NCBI RefSeq assembly: GCF_048128805.1
Contig: NC_136004.1
Span: 19,185,049 to 19,249,048, forward strand
DNA length: 64,000 nt
Reading direction: 5' to 3'
Source: Centroberyx gerrardi
Taxonomy: Eukaryota > Chordata > Actinopteri > Beryciformes > Berycidae
The notes under the pieces are model-generated. The model was not told the origin of the DNA and did not search any database. It was given only the letters and a program-made list of their open reading frames with translations. Below are positions 51,180 to 63,265 of this stretch, piece by piece (position 1 is the first letter of the stretch; each line of letters starts with the position of its first letter). A program made the position numbers and the translations under genes.

Positions 51180-53633
51180 TTAAGGAGTTTATTTAGAAAC
51201 ATCATTTAGAGTCACCAAAAGATTCATCGAAAGCATCACAACATATACAATCAGCATACTGTGCCAGCAGGAGCAGCCGCTATCATCCTACAAGCCAAGG
51301 CAAATGATCAGCATGACAAGAACAAAGCAACAGGCAAGTTTTAACATAATCCCTTGCCACTTTAGCAGATCTGAAGGAAAGCAGAGGATTAAGTAAAGAC
51401 ATTAATAACAACCCCATACACTGCTTTCAGATCTGAAAATCACAAAAACAATGGGAGAAATATGGGGGTTTTGCGTCCTGGTAGCTGGCAATGAAAGGGA
51501 GGAAGTGATGAGGGAATTAAGCAGTGGAACATGCAAGATGGTTTCATCTACAGTATGTACTCAGACAGCAGTGCAATACGGTGCAATAAGCATTTTATGC
51601 ATGACAGATCTACCAGAAAACCCAATTTGCCCACAAATGTGATTCCATTCATGATCATGAAATACCATAATCACATTTAGGGTAAACACATGAATATTTA
51701 AAATTCAAGTAAACTCCTGCGTGCCCCAAAATTAAATATAACAGTTACAGACTTCTACATTATCTTATAAATAAGATTTACAAAGTAAGTCGAGATAAAA
51801 TACTATTGGTTAATGGCCTGTATCAAATGTTGCCCTAAAGTCAAATGTTTGTTTCATTTTCATAGTTCACTTATCCCAGTTGTCCTATCAGTTGTAGATT
51901 CTACCCCTTTCCACCCAGCAAAAAAAATAAATAATATTTGTACCCAACAAACACCTCACCATTTAAATATATAGAAAAAAAATGCAAGTTATTTTTGAGG
52001 TAAAAAAGGCAACACGTCACATTTGAGCATAAAGTAGTCCTACACCTACTGAATCCCATACACTGCAAAACAACCATGAGTTAGGATTCAGACCCAAGTT
52101 GTTTCTACAGCAGAATGTAAATGCTAAAGAGCAGGTATACTGTTACACTGTTATATGCCGTATTTACGTCATTGTTTAACAGAGAGCCATAAAGAAATGT
52201 AGTAAACAAAGGCACAAATTAGTCTGTTCTTTCTGCTAAACCATTTGGTCCAAAACCACTGTGATTGCCTTTGCTTGATTCACAGCGATGAGCAAGTGCT
52301 TTGACCTATCAAAACTTTGGCTGGTTTCACACAGAGACAAAAACATGACTAGGTTTGATTGTTTTCCAAGTTTACACCTGCAAAAACAATCAGATCTATG
52401 TCAAACAGGGTTAAAAATCAGTTTTTTTTGTTCCAGTGTAAAGCCAGCTTTCCAGTCACATCCCAAGGATAAAACAGAGAGAACAAAGACCACAAAAAAA
52501 AGTAAAAACCTAAATGTAACTGAACCACAGACTGCAGTGCTCATTGTGTTTCTGAAACTCAACAGCACAACAAAGCACACAAACACCAGCCGTGAGTGAC
52601 AACTATCAGAAAAAAATAACAAACCACTGTATGTACCAAGAGAAACGGTCTATTAACAGGATAGAAAAGCTGACCAGCAGAAGCGCTGGGAGGCTAGCAC
52701 CAGGTACCTGGAGAGGTTAGGCCTCAAGTCGGTCCCACCCCACACAGGTTCAGCGGAAAGATCTGGTTCCATTGTAGCTCCTTCAACAATCAACCCTCCC
52801 CTAACCATTCACTGGTAACAGTTCACACCTCAAAAAGGGGCTGGACGGGCTGGGAGAAGGAGTCAGTTTGTGGTAACAGAACCAGACCTAAGCCTGAGAC
52901 CACTGATGTAGAAATACACACATCTCATTATTCTGTTACAGTCATATTCATTAGTGTCGCTTGTCTATCACAAAGAACTAAAAATAAGTACAGCAGGCAT
53001 TGCAAAAAACTGTGACAAGAGTTGAGCGAATCTGCTACATGTAGACGTTATATTGAGGACTGGGTATGACGTGTTTCCAGGTAACAATTTCAACATCTGT
53101 GAGTGGAAACACGGTGACATTCAGAATATGCTTTAGGAAGACAGAGAGATTTAAAGCAGTCAACACAGAGGCGGTCGAGGAAAACTGCAGAGACCAAAGA
53201 TATGATGCTGATTGAGCCATTTTGATTACTCTACATTTAACTACAGTAGAAAGGGAAACCGAACGGAGTGTTGCTTCTGGATATGAACAGCTTACATCAT
53301 TTCATCGTGAAATTCCCTAGTTTTTCTCTGGCTAAGTTAAATCAGATCTACTTTCCTTCACGTTTCTACCCTGGTTTTCGAAATGGTGTCTACAAAACAA
53401 AAAAAACATTGAGGTGGTGTATAAGTAACTGATGTACAACAGCTGAGGCAGAGACCTATGGGCAGTGAGCTATTAGAGTAGTGCTTCGTTGACCTGGTCA
53501 GCTGTTGTGAGTATCTGACGTTTTGTGTTCTATATGCACTGTACATAAGGTGTGAAAACCAGAATTAGGAGGATTACCAAAAAACCCATTATAAATCACA
53601 CCAGCAAGGGAGCATTATCCAGTTAGAGCCATT
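51180..53633 (-). other. Probable long plpp5 3' UTR
   Basis: No gene-like signal occurs between the plpp5 stop and 51.2 kb. The first well-placed AATAAA on this strand with a plausible end is at 51193-51188, giving a UTR of about 2.4 kb. The stretch is AT-rich and repeat-poor. A shorter 3' end is possible. Confidence 0.35.
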
Positions 53634-55864
53634 CTACAGGGGCAGTATGTAGTTGGAGTTGGCCAGCTTGCGTTCCTGTGCAGCGGGTACAGTCTCTCTG
53701 TGGCGCAGAGGCCTGTGGCAGTCGGGGTCCTGGAGTGGAGGGTAGTGCTGTCTGTAACACAACCAGGCGAACACAAGGCCCAGAAGAGAACCCACCAACA
53801 CATCTACATACAGGGGAGGGAAAACAAAAACACACACACATAAATACACACATGAGGAGCTTCATTCCAAAATAAAAATCAGGGTTCCCGCTGTGGACCT
53901 GATGTAAAATTCCATGACTTTTCCATAACAAAATCGAAGCGCTTCCATGACCTAAAAAAATAATTTCTTCCTGGTTTGTTATTGTTTTTCAGCTCAGAAA
54001 AGTTCAAAAAGGGTCTTTTTTGACATCTACTCTTTTTCACATCTACTCTTATATTGTGATACTATGATCGAAACGTTGCAATAAAGTATTATGCAAGTGT
54101 AGACAGTGTGCGGAGTTACAAAATAGTTCATAATATTGCTTGAAGTTGAGTTGAAATTGAACAATCGTATTACTTTGTGAGGTGCATTGTTCAGTTCTAA
54201 GCCCACTTCATAATTCAACTACACCATGCAGGCCATGATTTCAGTAGTCAGAAGGGCTTTGGCTCTCACCTTGCCAGTGGTGTTTGTAGTCACAGGTTCT
54301 GGAGAGGGCGATCATGGACGCGATGAGTAAAGGAGTGAGGAAGGCACACAGCCGCCACGCTCTGCCTTGGCCGCCTGCGTTGAAGCACCGCAGCTTTCCT
54401 CCTACGTACAGCGCTGTGAAACCCAACCCTGCAAACGCAACTGGGGCAAGGAGAACAGAGTGAGAGGACGGTTAGAGACAGAGGAAGGTCTATGTGGAGA
54501 GATAGCAGAAAGAGAAGACAACTGTAACAGAAAGAGAAGCATCAGAGACGGCGAGATGCTCTCATAGAGTGAGATGCTTTCTCGCTTGTACAAAGAAATT
54601 GCCTGGAGGTAAAAATACACTTACATGCACCCATTTTGTATTACGTGCCCCCCTTCCTACTCTTGATGTCTTTCCTCTGTGACTACTGATGAGGATGTAT
54701 CAGCTACAGAGGAATAACTGCTGAAAAGAGAGTCTCTTACAGGATGAATGTCCGCTGGGGAAGCTCTTCCTGCCCTCCATGACGACATCTGGGTCACCGC
54801 TGCAGTGCAGCTCCAGGTTCATCTGACCGTCTGGGAAACAGCGGTAGAAGAAGTCTGGTCGCGGCCTGAGGCAGGAACACACACAGAGGACAAACGCTGC
54901 CTTATGAAACATCTATCCAGCATAAAACAGAGTATTATTGTCTGCAGCTTATAGAGATGACTTTGTTGTGTTTACCTGCCGACAACTAGCTTGATGGCGT
55001 TGGTGAAAACTCCATTCAGCACCAGAGTCAGAGTCACAGCTGTACAACAGAGAGAGACACAACTGAAACAATCCTTCACTATTATTCTTTCCCTTCCTCG
55101 TTCTGTTAATGTCTCTCTCCCTTTCTTTGTCATAATGAATCACGAAAAGGACCGGTCAACTCGAGACCAGTAACTTTTTTTTTAACGCAACCAGCTAAAT
55201 GCTTTGACGCAGCTGTCCGTTCCTTACCCAGCGAGGCTTCCTTCAGATCTCCCCTCTCCGACTTCTTCAGCAGGGTGAAAAGCAGGATTACCATCAGCGG
55301 GGTGAAACACACCACACTCTATCGCAGAGAAGGGAAAACAGAGAATATAACAAATCTAATCCACTACAATGGATTTAGGGAAAATGAATAACGGAAGTCT
55401 TTGTGCTTTCCTTTTTAAATACATTGTCAGGAAAGATACGAGGGGAACGACTTCAGATCCTCTCCAGTGAGCAGCATTAGGGATGAGGTCAGGAGATGTA
55501 GGAGGGATGTAGTTTAACTTTAGCTCACAAGTACACAGAAATACTACTTACAAACATAAGAGAGGTGGGTACGTGGTCCCTTTCCACACGATGGAATTTA
55601 TACAACCACATCTCCTCCGCCTGGATTTCACGGTAGAATGGGGGAAGCTGTTCCGTCACACTGAGAGCAACAAACACACAAACAGAGCTGTGTAGGTATG
55701 TTTACATTTCCACCACAAAAAGATACTGCCTTCCTTGTACCAATATTCAAATCATAAAACAGAGGCATGTGATTAAAAGGAAGACATACTCACAGGAACA
55801 CAACCAAAAGCACCATTCGGATGGACACCTCTGAGAGTAAACCACGCAGGAGCCTCCTCTTCAT
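53634..55864 (-). CDS. plpp5: Phospholipid phosphatase 5-type (PAP2 family), complete, 7 exons
   Basis: Multi-pass PAP2 phosphatase expected to dephosphorylate phosphatidate and diacylglycerol pyrophosphate in internal or plasma membranes (family knowledge). Exons: 55864-55794, 55660-55552, 55318-55228, 55039-54976, 54865-54741, 54440-54270, 53803-53634; 801 nt, 266 aa (human PLPP5 264). Seen: catalytic motif 1 at K107 to R114-P115, motif 2 PSGH at 148-151, motif 3 S200-R201 through H207 to D211 ([12 protein letters not shown]), so the active site is intact. Hydrophobic segments surround these. SGH rather than SIH in motif 2, and the tail after YRQHYPPL, favour PLPP5 over PLPP4. It sits tail-to-head between nsd3 and cdc45 on the same strand; the nsd3 neighbour supports plpp5, as in human 8p11.23. 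Confidence 0.93.
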
Positions 55865-56570
55865 TTTGTTTCTTGGAGTGGACTTCAGTCAACAGCCAAC
55901 ATGGTCAATCCACTAGCAACCTTGCCTTAACTGGGACAGAAGAGAAATGAGGGGTTGATGGGAAGTTGTTGACTGGCAGGAGAGTGTAAACTGTCATGAA
56001 GGAAATTGATGAAAGGTGTGAACATTTGATGGATGGTAGTTCGTGTGAGGTCACCTGACTGGTAAAGCCCTACCCTACGTACGTTACCTAACTACATTCC
56101 ACACTAGCTAGGCCAACATTACACCGCACCTGTGTTCACAGTGACATCTTTCTGCTAAGTGCTACAAATATTTAGAAACTGAGTCATTTTATTAGCGACA
56201 ACTGCGTGCTTGTTAACCGTAGTAGCCTGGACAGCCTGCCCCTGTCTACCAACACACAGGACAAGACAACATGCTAACGTTAGCAGTCTTTGTTGATGAA
56301 GCAAACATCAGAGCAGGCTAAGCTAGCACGAGCAGCATTAGCCAGCTAGCAACATCTGTCAAGCGAGCTAGACATCTGGCCCATTTCCGCATTCTCAAGT
56401 GGGAATCCCTCCGCCTCAGGCCCCACCGTTACTAACCTTAAACCAGGTCGTTTGTCCCTTTTTTCACATATTAACGTCTGCTCTTAACGTGTATTAGGCC
56501 TCGACATCGTCTACTTGTACCGTCCGTGGAAGTCGCGCGTTTGAGGACTCGCAAGAATCCGGGGTGCCAG
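55865..56570 (-). promoter_or_regulatory. plpp5 5' leader: non-coding exon, intron and short uORF
   Basis: On the minus strand a donor (TTTAAG then GTTAGT) ends a likely non-coding first exon at 56437 (start near 56560). An acceptor (CTGTCCCAG) opens the coding exon at 55930. Between that acceptor and the main ATG lies a five-codon uORF, ATG at 55902 and TGA ending at 55885. A CCGGAT/ATCCGG ETS-like word lies near 56630. Splice sites and uORF are seen; the start site is inferred. Confidence 0.5.
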
Positions 56571-57914
56571 GATGCCAGGATGCCACGGAGATGAGCACGT
56601 GAAGCTACCGACAACAGCAGCGCCACATCCGGTTCAGTATTTTCAAAATAAAGGTACGCATTCTAATGCAGTACTTAGTACCTTAACAGTATGGTCTTTT
56701 ACAGGAAAATGTGCTTTAAATGCTCACTATTGGTCAGAGTACAGACACAAAATGTAAAGACATCATATAAAATCACATTTGCACTCAGGGGGACACGAAT
56801 AACAGAGCAAATTAAATTCAAGATGTTGACTTTTCCATGGAAAATATGTTGGACTATTAATTCTTCCATCAGCCATAATTGCCATCCACCAAATTGAATT
56901 TCATATCTACAAAGTCCATTCAAACCACCGTATAACAAACTAAGAGACACATTTGGAGGAACACCCCTTTGAAGTGTAGCCTAATCTTCACACTTTTCTG
57001 ATTTGTTTGTTAATAATGGAAATGTAATTATAGATACTAAAAACATTTTCTTACTAAATATCTATTAGTTACTCTTTTAATATTATTTTATTTTTTATTT
57101 GAAATCGAAATAGAACATTTTGAGTTTAACTTATTGAGTATTTCCAAGTTTTAATTTGGAAAATCAATTACAGGTTGCCATAAAAACCGGAAATAATACT
57201 CCGGACTATTTTGTCTGCCTTGACAGACTGGATGCAAGCAGCCACATCACGCTGTAGAGTGCCATCTAGTGGTTAAAGGGCTACAGAGCTACAACAGATT
57301 TTTCATTAGTTTGATTTTTAGTTTCAGTTAGTATTCAGACAGGGTTTGCTAGCTTTAGTTTTCTAATTGATTGATTTATAATATTAATAAATGTTTTAGT
57401 TTTTTTTTGTCATAAGATAAGGAAAAGATGTCCTGAGTCACTATATTTATATTTGTACTGTTAAAAAGGAATTGCACAAACACACAGCTGGAGAATTACT
57501 TCACAGTATGAATCCTATACACCTCCTTCATATAGTCATTTTTTAGTCCACTTGTGACTACAGTGTAGTGACAAACCTGTTGTTTGTGTATCTTTAACTG
57601 CTGCTTCCTAACCTTACTGAAGTAAAATAGTAATAGTCAAATATTACTTTAAGTAGTTTTTAGTTTAGTTACAGTTTTTTCATGCAGTTTCCATTTTATT
57701 TCAGTTTACTTAAATGTTTTATCATGCTTAGCTTCAGCTATAATATCTTTGGTTCATAAATAAAATAAGTTAAAGTTAATAAGTTAAAGATTTGGTGCAG
57801 AGAAAAGGTAGTGCAGCTATCACAATCATTTTAAGCGAGAACATCAATCTAATATATCCTGTTCCTTCACCTAATCGTTTTAAATCAAGTGAGGGAGACC
57901 GTTTCACTGAGACA
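56571..57914. other. Spacer between plpp5 start and nsd3 end
   Basis: Contains the second LINE-like fragment (56.74-57.0 kb) and AT-rich sequence with TTTAGTT-type words near 57.3-57.75 kb. No gene seen. Confidence 0.6.
56735..57000 (+). mobile_element. Second copy of the same LINE-like fragment
   Basis: Shares AAAATCACATTTGC, CTCAG, GGGA with the 33.3-kb copy and the translated ITFALRGT; downstream the two diverge. It lies between plpp5 and the end of nsd3. Identity rests on this short shared segment, so confidence is low. Confidence 0.35.
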
Positions 57915-60900
57915 GAGTACAGCTTTATTAAAGTCAAACTTCAGGCATGTCTGAACTCTTCAAACTCAACTTTAGAATGAAAAAGGACAGAATCAATAGT
58001 CTCAAATAAAAAGACAGTCATGTACAAAAAGAGTGTTGTCCCAACAGTCACACACATTTAGAAGCAGAATTGTACAGGCAATAGCACGCCACACTAACAT
58101 GATCCTATGCAAGTTCAATGCAAACTATTTACAAGTCTTCAACAATATGCAATATGCAATAACACAGGTTGAACAGTAATCAACATGGTATTTTGTGTTC
58201 ATCCACGTTTTAATTGAAGCAACACCAAGAGAGATAGATATGACCCCAGTTAGAATTACTGTAAGCAATTTTACTACATGTAAAAAGAGATGAGTGCTTA
58301 TGAAACTGAATTTCTTTATTCCAACACTATTTCTCCCCTGACAGCATGTCAATCAAAAACATAATGACAGTCAGCAACATTGCACAAAAACCAAAAGACA
58401 TCACAGTGAACTGAAACATACCCTTCAGACATAGGGGGATCCATTCTAAATTTATGTGTCAAAAGAAAATTTGCAAAATTCTGGACACGTATAAAAACAA
58501 AATCCTTCTCCTCAGGCTTGTAAGGGTCACTTAAACTGAGAACCAACATGCTGTCTTCTCAAAAATGTGGTCACCGCACAAGAATGAACCAACAAAACAT
58601 AATATACATCAGATACTATATTAAGTAAATGAAATGATGCCACACACTGGGACACATAAATTAGGCATACATAATACTGCTGCTGTAACAGCTGAGAAGG
58701 GCAGAGGACAAAACGTGTGAATGTTACGTCAGACTGGCACAAAATGATTCATGTTCATGCGGTCTGGAGGTGCAAAAATAAAGGCTGTCCGGTAACAATG
58801 AATCTCTGTGCAGTATAGGGGGGAAAAGATAAAGATACAGAAATAAAACTAAACGATTGGCGTTAAAATTATAGACCCTCCAACTAATTAAAAAATGGAT
58901 TAAACCAGTGTCTCCTGCATGAAGAGTCTCATGTTGGGAAGGTGGAGTTTGAGTTTATGTGCCTCAGCTGCTGTGGGTTAGGAAAGACTTGGAGACCGGA
59001 CTGAAGAACTGATTTCTGAAGCATGACAGAGATCGCAGCCATACACACAGACTCAAATCTGTCCCGTACAGTCTAATAATCACAGATGTATGAATGCTGT
59101 ATAAAAATTACATGAATAAATAAAAAAATAAAGAATGTCAAATAATGAATGAACAAAGGAAATTCAAGTTTAGACCGTTAACACGCAGACCGTTTGAATA
59201 TGTAAAAGTGCCTTAATTATGCACCCACCTGATAATGAGCTGTGTGAACTACAGCAAGTACTGGAATGGCCTAAATCCTACGACTATCTACTGAACGTCT
59301 ACCGAACAAAACGCTGCTCACCTCGTCTCTGAATGCTAGAGTTTGGCAAATTTGAGGAGCAGTTATCTACTCGCATGAGGAAAAGAAATCAGAATAGTCC
59401 ATTTTAATCAAACGATTTTGTCGTTTTTCACAAATTCAACTACTGTATGCGCTGGGGGAGATCTTAAGTGAACTGAATGGGGGAGATTGGCACCGTTTCA
59501 CCCTGTTGCGAGACGACTGACTTTTGACACCGATCAGCTTGGGAGTCTTTAAGAAAGTCTTTAAGGACAGAAAACACAAACAGTCATGTACCAGAGAAGA
59601 ATCACAAGCATAGGCTCGGGCGTGATTGCAAAGAAGCTTCCTCCTGTCAGGATTACTTGAGTCCAGGCTAAAACCGCCCCGAACAGAAACTTTACACTCC
59701 AGTATTGAACTGCTTTACACTGTTTTAACATCAATACAGTGAGTCACGGTACAGGTCGATGAGCAGCGGCTGTTACCAAATGTGGAATCATTACACCAAT
59801 GTGAAAACAAAATGAATGCAATGACTAGATACAGATAAATTATGTAAAGCTCCCCATATTGTTTTTTTTTTTCTCCATAGTCTATTTCATTTAAACCTTG
59901 GTGGAGAGGGAGACAACTTACTGCACTGGTGTTTAAAACGGAAATCGACTGGTATAAAATATGGTGTAATAAATACAAAAAATTGGATTTCACAGATGGG
60001 CGATTAAAAACACTGTACATAAGTTTGCAACATTATTTGTACATTATACTGGACTGCTGTATAACATAACGTCTCCTGCTTGATATAAAACCCAGCCTTG
60101 GAAGATGCTCTCGAGGTCGTTCACTACAGTGAGGATGAAGAACAACAGCCAAGGCAGACAGCGGACTGACTCCATCGTACCTTGGATGACACTGAGGGTG
60201 TTTGTCTAGCTATACGGTCGAAGAGGCTGAGCGTTCCCATCCGTGCCAAAAACAGCATTTAGGACGATCCCACCAGAACCGGGCCGAGCGCTATGTCGCA
60301 ATGTTTTGATTTCTGACCGAGAGAAAAAGTTACAACACAGTTTAAAGTTCAACATTACTACAGAAGAAGAGGTATCCATTTTTAAACATGTACACTTGTC
60401 ATATGTTCTTTTTATATACATTTCTGTATATGTATGACCTACCTAAATTGTGTAGCGATAAGCCGTGTGAAAGTGCTTCAGAAAAGTTTGGCAAAACAAA
60501 TGGAAAACAAAGCATTAGCGGTCACAGTACACAACGTTACAGAAATGGACTGCGTCTGGGCAGTAGAGATTACAGCCAGAGTCAAAGCGAGGTGATCCCT
60601 TAAGGCCGATTAACAATACTTTAGACAGCACCAGTGATCACAAGCTGGGCCCCTCCATCTAGAATACTACTCTAGTACACTGTAACAGTAACTGATAGGC
60701 GAACATGTGGAACAGAACTTATCGGACCATTGAAAGAAAAACAAAAAAATTAAAAAAAATCAAAAAGTATTTGTCCTCTTGTTAAAAAAAGTAAATGCAT
60801 TTAGCATTTCCTTCTTGCAGGAGAGGCAAGGCTGTGACTGCTGCTGGCGCTTCACCGCTCTGTCCCTCCTGTTCTTTAGTACTTTACAATATTATGAGCC

Positions 60901-61910
60901 AATTATGTACACAATGGCGAGTGAGACTGGCAATATGAAAATCACAAGTACTTCTGTAATGTCATACCATTACACTATATACCATTATATTTCACCTTAA
61001 TAGGACTATTTTCACAAGGAGGTCTGCGTAATGCTTAACACCTAAACAAACAAACATAATACACCACTCACCGAGATGAAGTGAGAGAATCTGTCTGTAA
61101 ACATTAACAAACATAGATACTGTATATAATTATATTCATCATCTATACTCATAAGTATATTAAAACCATGTCTAAGGAAGGTTGGAATGTAGTGTGGTCC
61201 TGAAAATTGCACAAATCGGTCATTTCCCCCTCCTTTCTCAAAGAAGAGATAAATAGAATGATAGATCACATCTGGAGTGATGATCGCTGTGGAAGAGTGT
61301 AAAGGTTGGCTCTGCGTGGCCGCCGCTCCGTGAAGCCGTCTGTGTGTGAGACGCAAACGGACTCCGAGCAACCACAACTCACAGCAGGTAAACAAGGAGA
61401 AGAGCAGCGTGGTGGAGAGCTTCGGCTCTACATCTCTCTCTCTCTCTCTCCCTCTCTCTCTTTCCCCACCTCCCTCATTGAGTTCTTCAAAGTGCCGGTA
61501 ACTGACATACGTGACAACACTTAAAATTCCACAGCTGTAAAAATGAAAAAAAAAAAAAACACAATGAGGTGGCGGTCTGGGTCCTCCGCTGGGCTCAGAC
61601 CGAGTGTTAGTGGTGGTGTTTTTTCATGGCAAGAGAGGAGGAAAATAGCGCACTGCGATGCCTGGTCGCCTCCACCTGCCGACACTCCAGACCAACGTGC
61701 AATCCCTCTGCTCACGCCACGGCGGCGACGAGGCGTTCACCTGCGTGTCTCAGCTCTGAATGAGTGGCTGTGGCGCTGGTCAAAAAAGCGCCGTATTCCC
61801 TTTCATAGTGCGCTGCTCGGATCAGAGGTGGGTCGGGTGGGGAGCTCGGTGAGGCCGTGGCCGACGGGAGCGCACTGTACAGGGAGCGAGGTATCGAGGG
61901 AGCTGCAGCG
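57915..61910 (-). other. Long nsd3 3' UTR (inferred)
   Basis: About 4 kb lies between the nsd3 stop and an AATAAA on the gene's strand at 57929-57924. Earlier minus-strand signals exist, so shorter isoforms are likely. The start of the UTR is GC-rich, the rest AT-rich. Its only notable low-complexity tract is CT/TC-rich at about 61432-61460. No separate gene was recognised. Confidence 0.4.
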
Positions 61911-63265
61911 TCACTCTGCGGCCGGCTGGCCAGGCTCCGCCTCGGGCTCCTCCTTCACCCTGACGGGGCTCAGACCGGGGCTGCGCGGCTGGGCGGGGTC
62001 GGAGTTGGAGCCCAGGGGACTGAGGGGGTTGTGGTTGGAGCAGCAGGGGCGGCCCTCCAGGGACGAGGGGGTGAGAGCGCCCGCCTCGTGATCCCGGCAG
62101 AAGGAGCGAGGGCAGAACTCGCAGAGAGACGAGGCCGGGCCGCCGCACACGCTGCAGTCGTGCCACGGACACTCCCAACGACCTGCAGACACAGAGAGAG
62201 GTTGTTATGGGGATACAGTGACCAGCTGTGGGTAGAGGATGTGTTACCGACTCAAAGTTTCACACAACCGAGCTCGTTTTGCCATTACCGTATGGGGGCT
62301 TGGTGAGGTTGAGACACAGCAGGTGGTACGCTTTGGGACAGTCCTTCCTGTCACACATCACCAGCTCCCCTCCCTCTCCGCAGCAGAAACAGAAGTACTC
62401 GTGTGTGTGTTTGCCCTCCGGCCGCAGCTTCCGCTTCTTAGGCTTCAGCTTGGCGTTCCTGGCCTTCTCCTCTTTTTCCATCACCACCGCACTCTGGAAG
62501 AAACAATCAGAATACAAATTGACATGCTTACACTGACCGCTGCTACAGTCAACACCACTCTCTGACTGAAAGTAGCACTGGAATCATGATGATGAGGAGA
62601 GGGAAGGTTGCCCCACCGTCGGCTGCACCCCTAGGAATCCGGAGCAGTTGTCGGCTCCGCAGTGGCAAGACGTTCTCCTGTTGCCCACACAGTGCAGGTT
62701 GTAGTTGAACGTCAGCTCTGTGCCTGAAGGAAACACCAGGGACAGCATTCACATCAAAAGGACTGTCTCACTTGAGTGTGGGCGTGTGCATGTAATATAC
62801 TGTATGTGTATGCGTGCGTATACGTAAGATGGAGATATAATATATGGCAGATTATACTGTATGTGTATGCTTGTGTGTGTGTTTAAACGTGAGCTCACCA
62901 GCCTCAATGTCACAGAGGGTGAAGAGTCCGATGCGAACATCTCCGTTTACCGTCCATTTCTGGGTCTCACAGTTGGGGCTGCAGCTGTGGTTCATAAAGC
63001 GAGAGGAGTTTCCTTTGGGCCCGGCGTCTATCACGCGATCCTAGGAAGGAAAAGACGGACCTTTAGACAGCGGGTCTCTACAAGACGCTCGGGAGTGGTT
63101 TTCCCCCTGAACAGGTGCTTGGACGTTCACCCGTTTCAGTGGCGTTACCTTAGTGAGGGTGAGCATGTAGAAGTTGGTCACGTGATTCTCGTGGGCGCGT
63201 TTGATCCGCTGCTGGCACTCCTCTGAGTCTATCACCTCTCCCACATACTCTGTCACAAAGTCACC
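61911..63265 (-). CDS. nsd3: NSD-family H3K36 methyltransferase, C-terminal part (nsd3-like)
   Basis: NSD proteins mono- and dimethylate histone H3 lysine 36 in chromatin (established). Five 3' exons are inside the window: 63265-63149, 63040-62899, 62723-62617, 62493-62289, 62182-61911; 843 nt, 280 aa to the stop, phases consistent. Local residues: end of SET at 1-95, with [24 protein letters not shown] at 53-63 and ELTFNYN at 89-95; post-SET cysteines at 106-113; a basic linker with [13 protein letters not shown] at 133-145; a PHD finger from about C157 with GGELVMC and [18 protein letters not shown]; then the C5HCH module WECPWHDC to FCRDHE; and a Pro/Glu tail with [11 protein letters not shown]. 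The linker and PHD match NSD3 better than NSD1/NSD2, and plpp5 is its neighbour in human too. The 5' part lies beyond 64000. Confidence 0.9.

Noticed and set aside
61822-62306. Open frames of 118-182 codons on both strands over the last nsd3 exon
   Set aside because: They are GC-driven shadows of the C5HCH and Pro/Glu tail; the nsd3 frame explains the locus.
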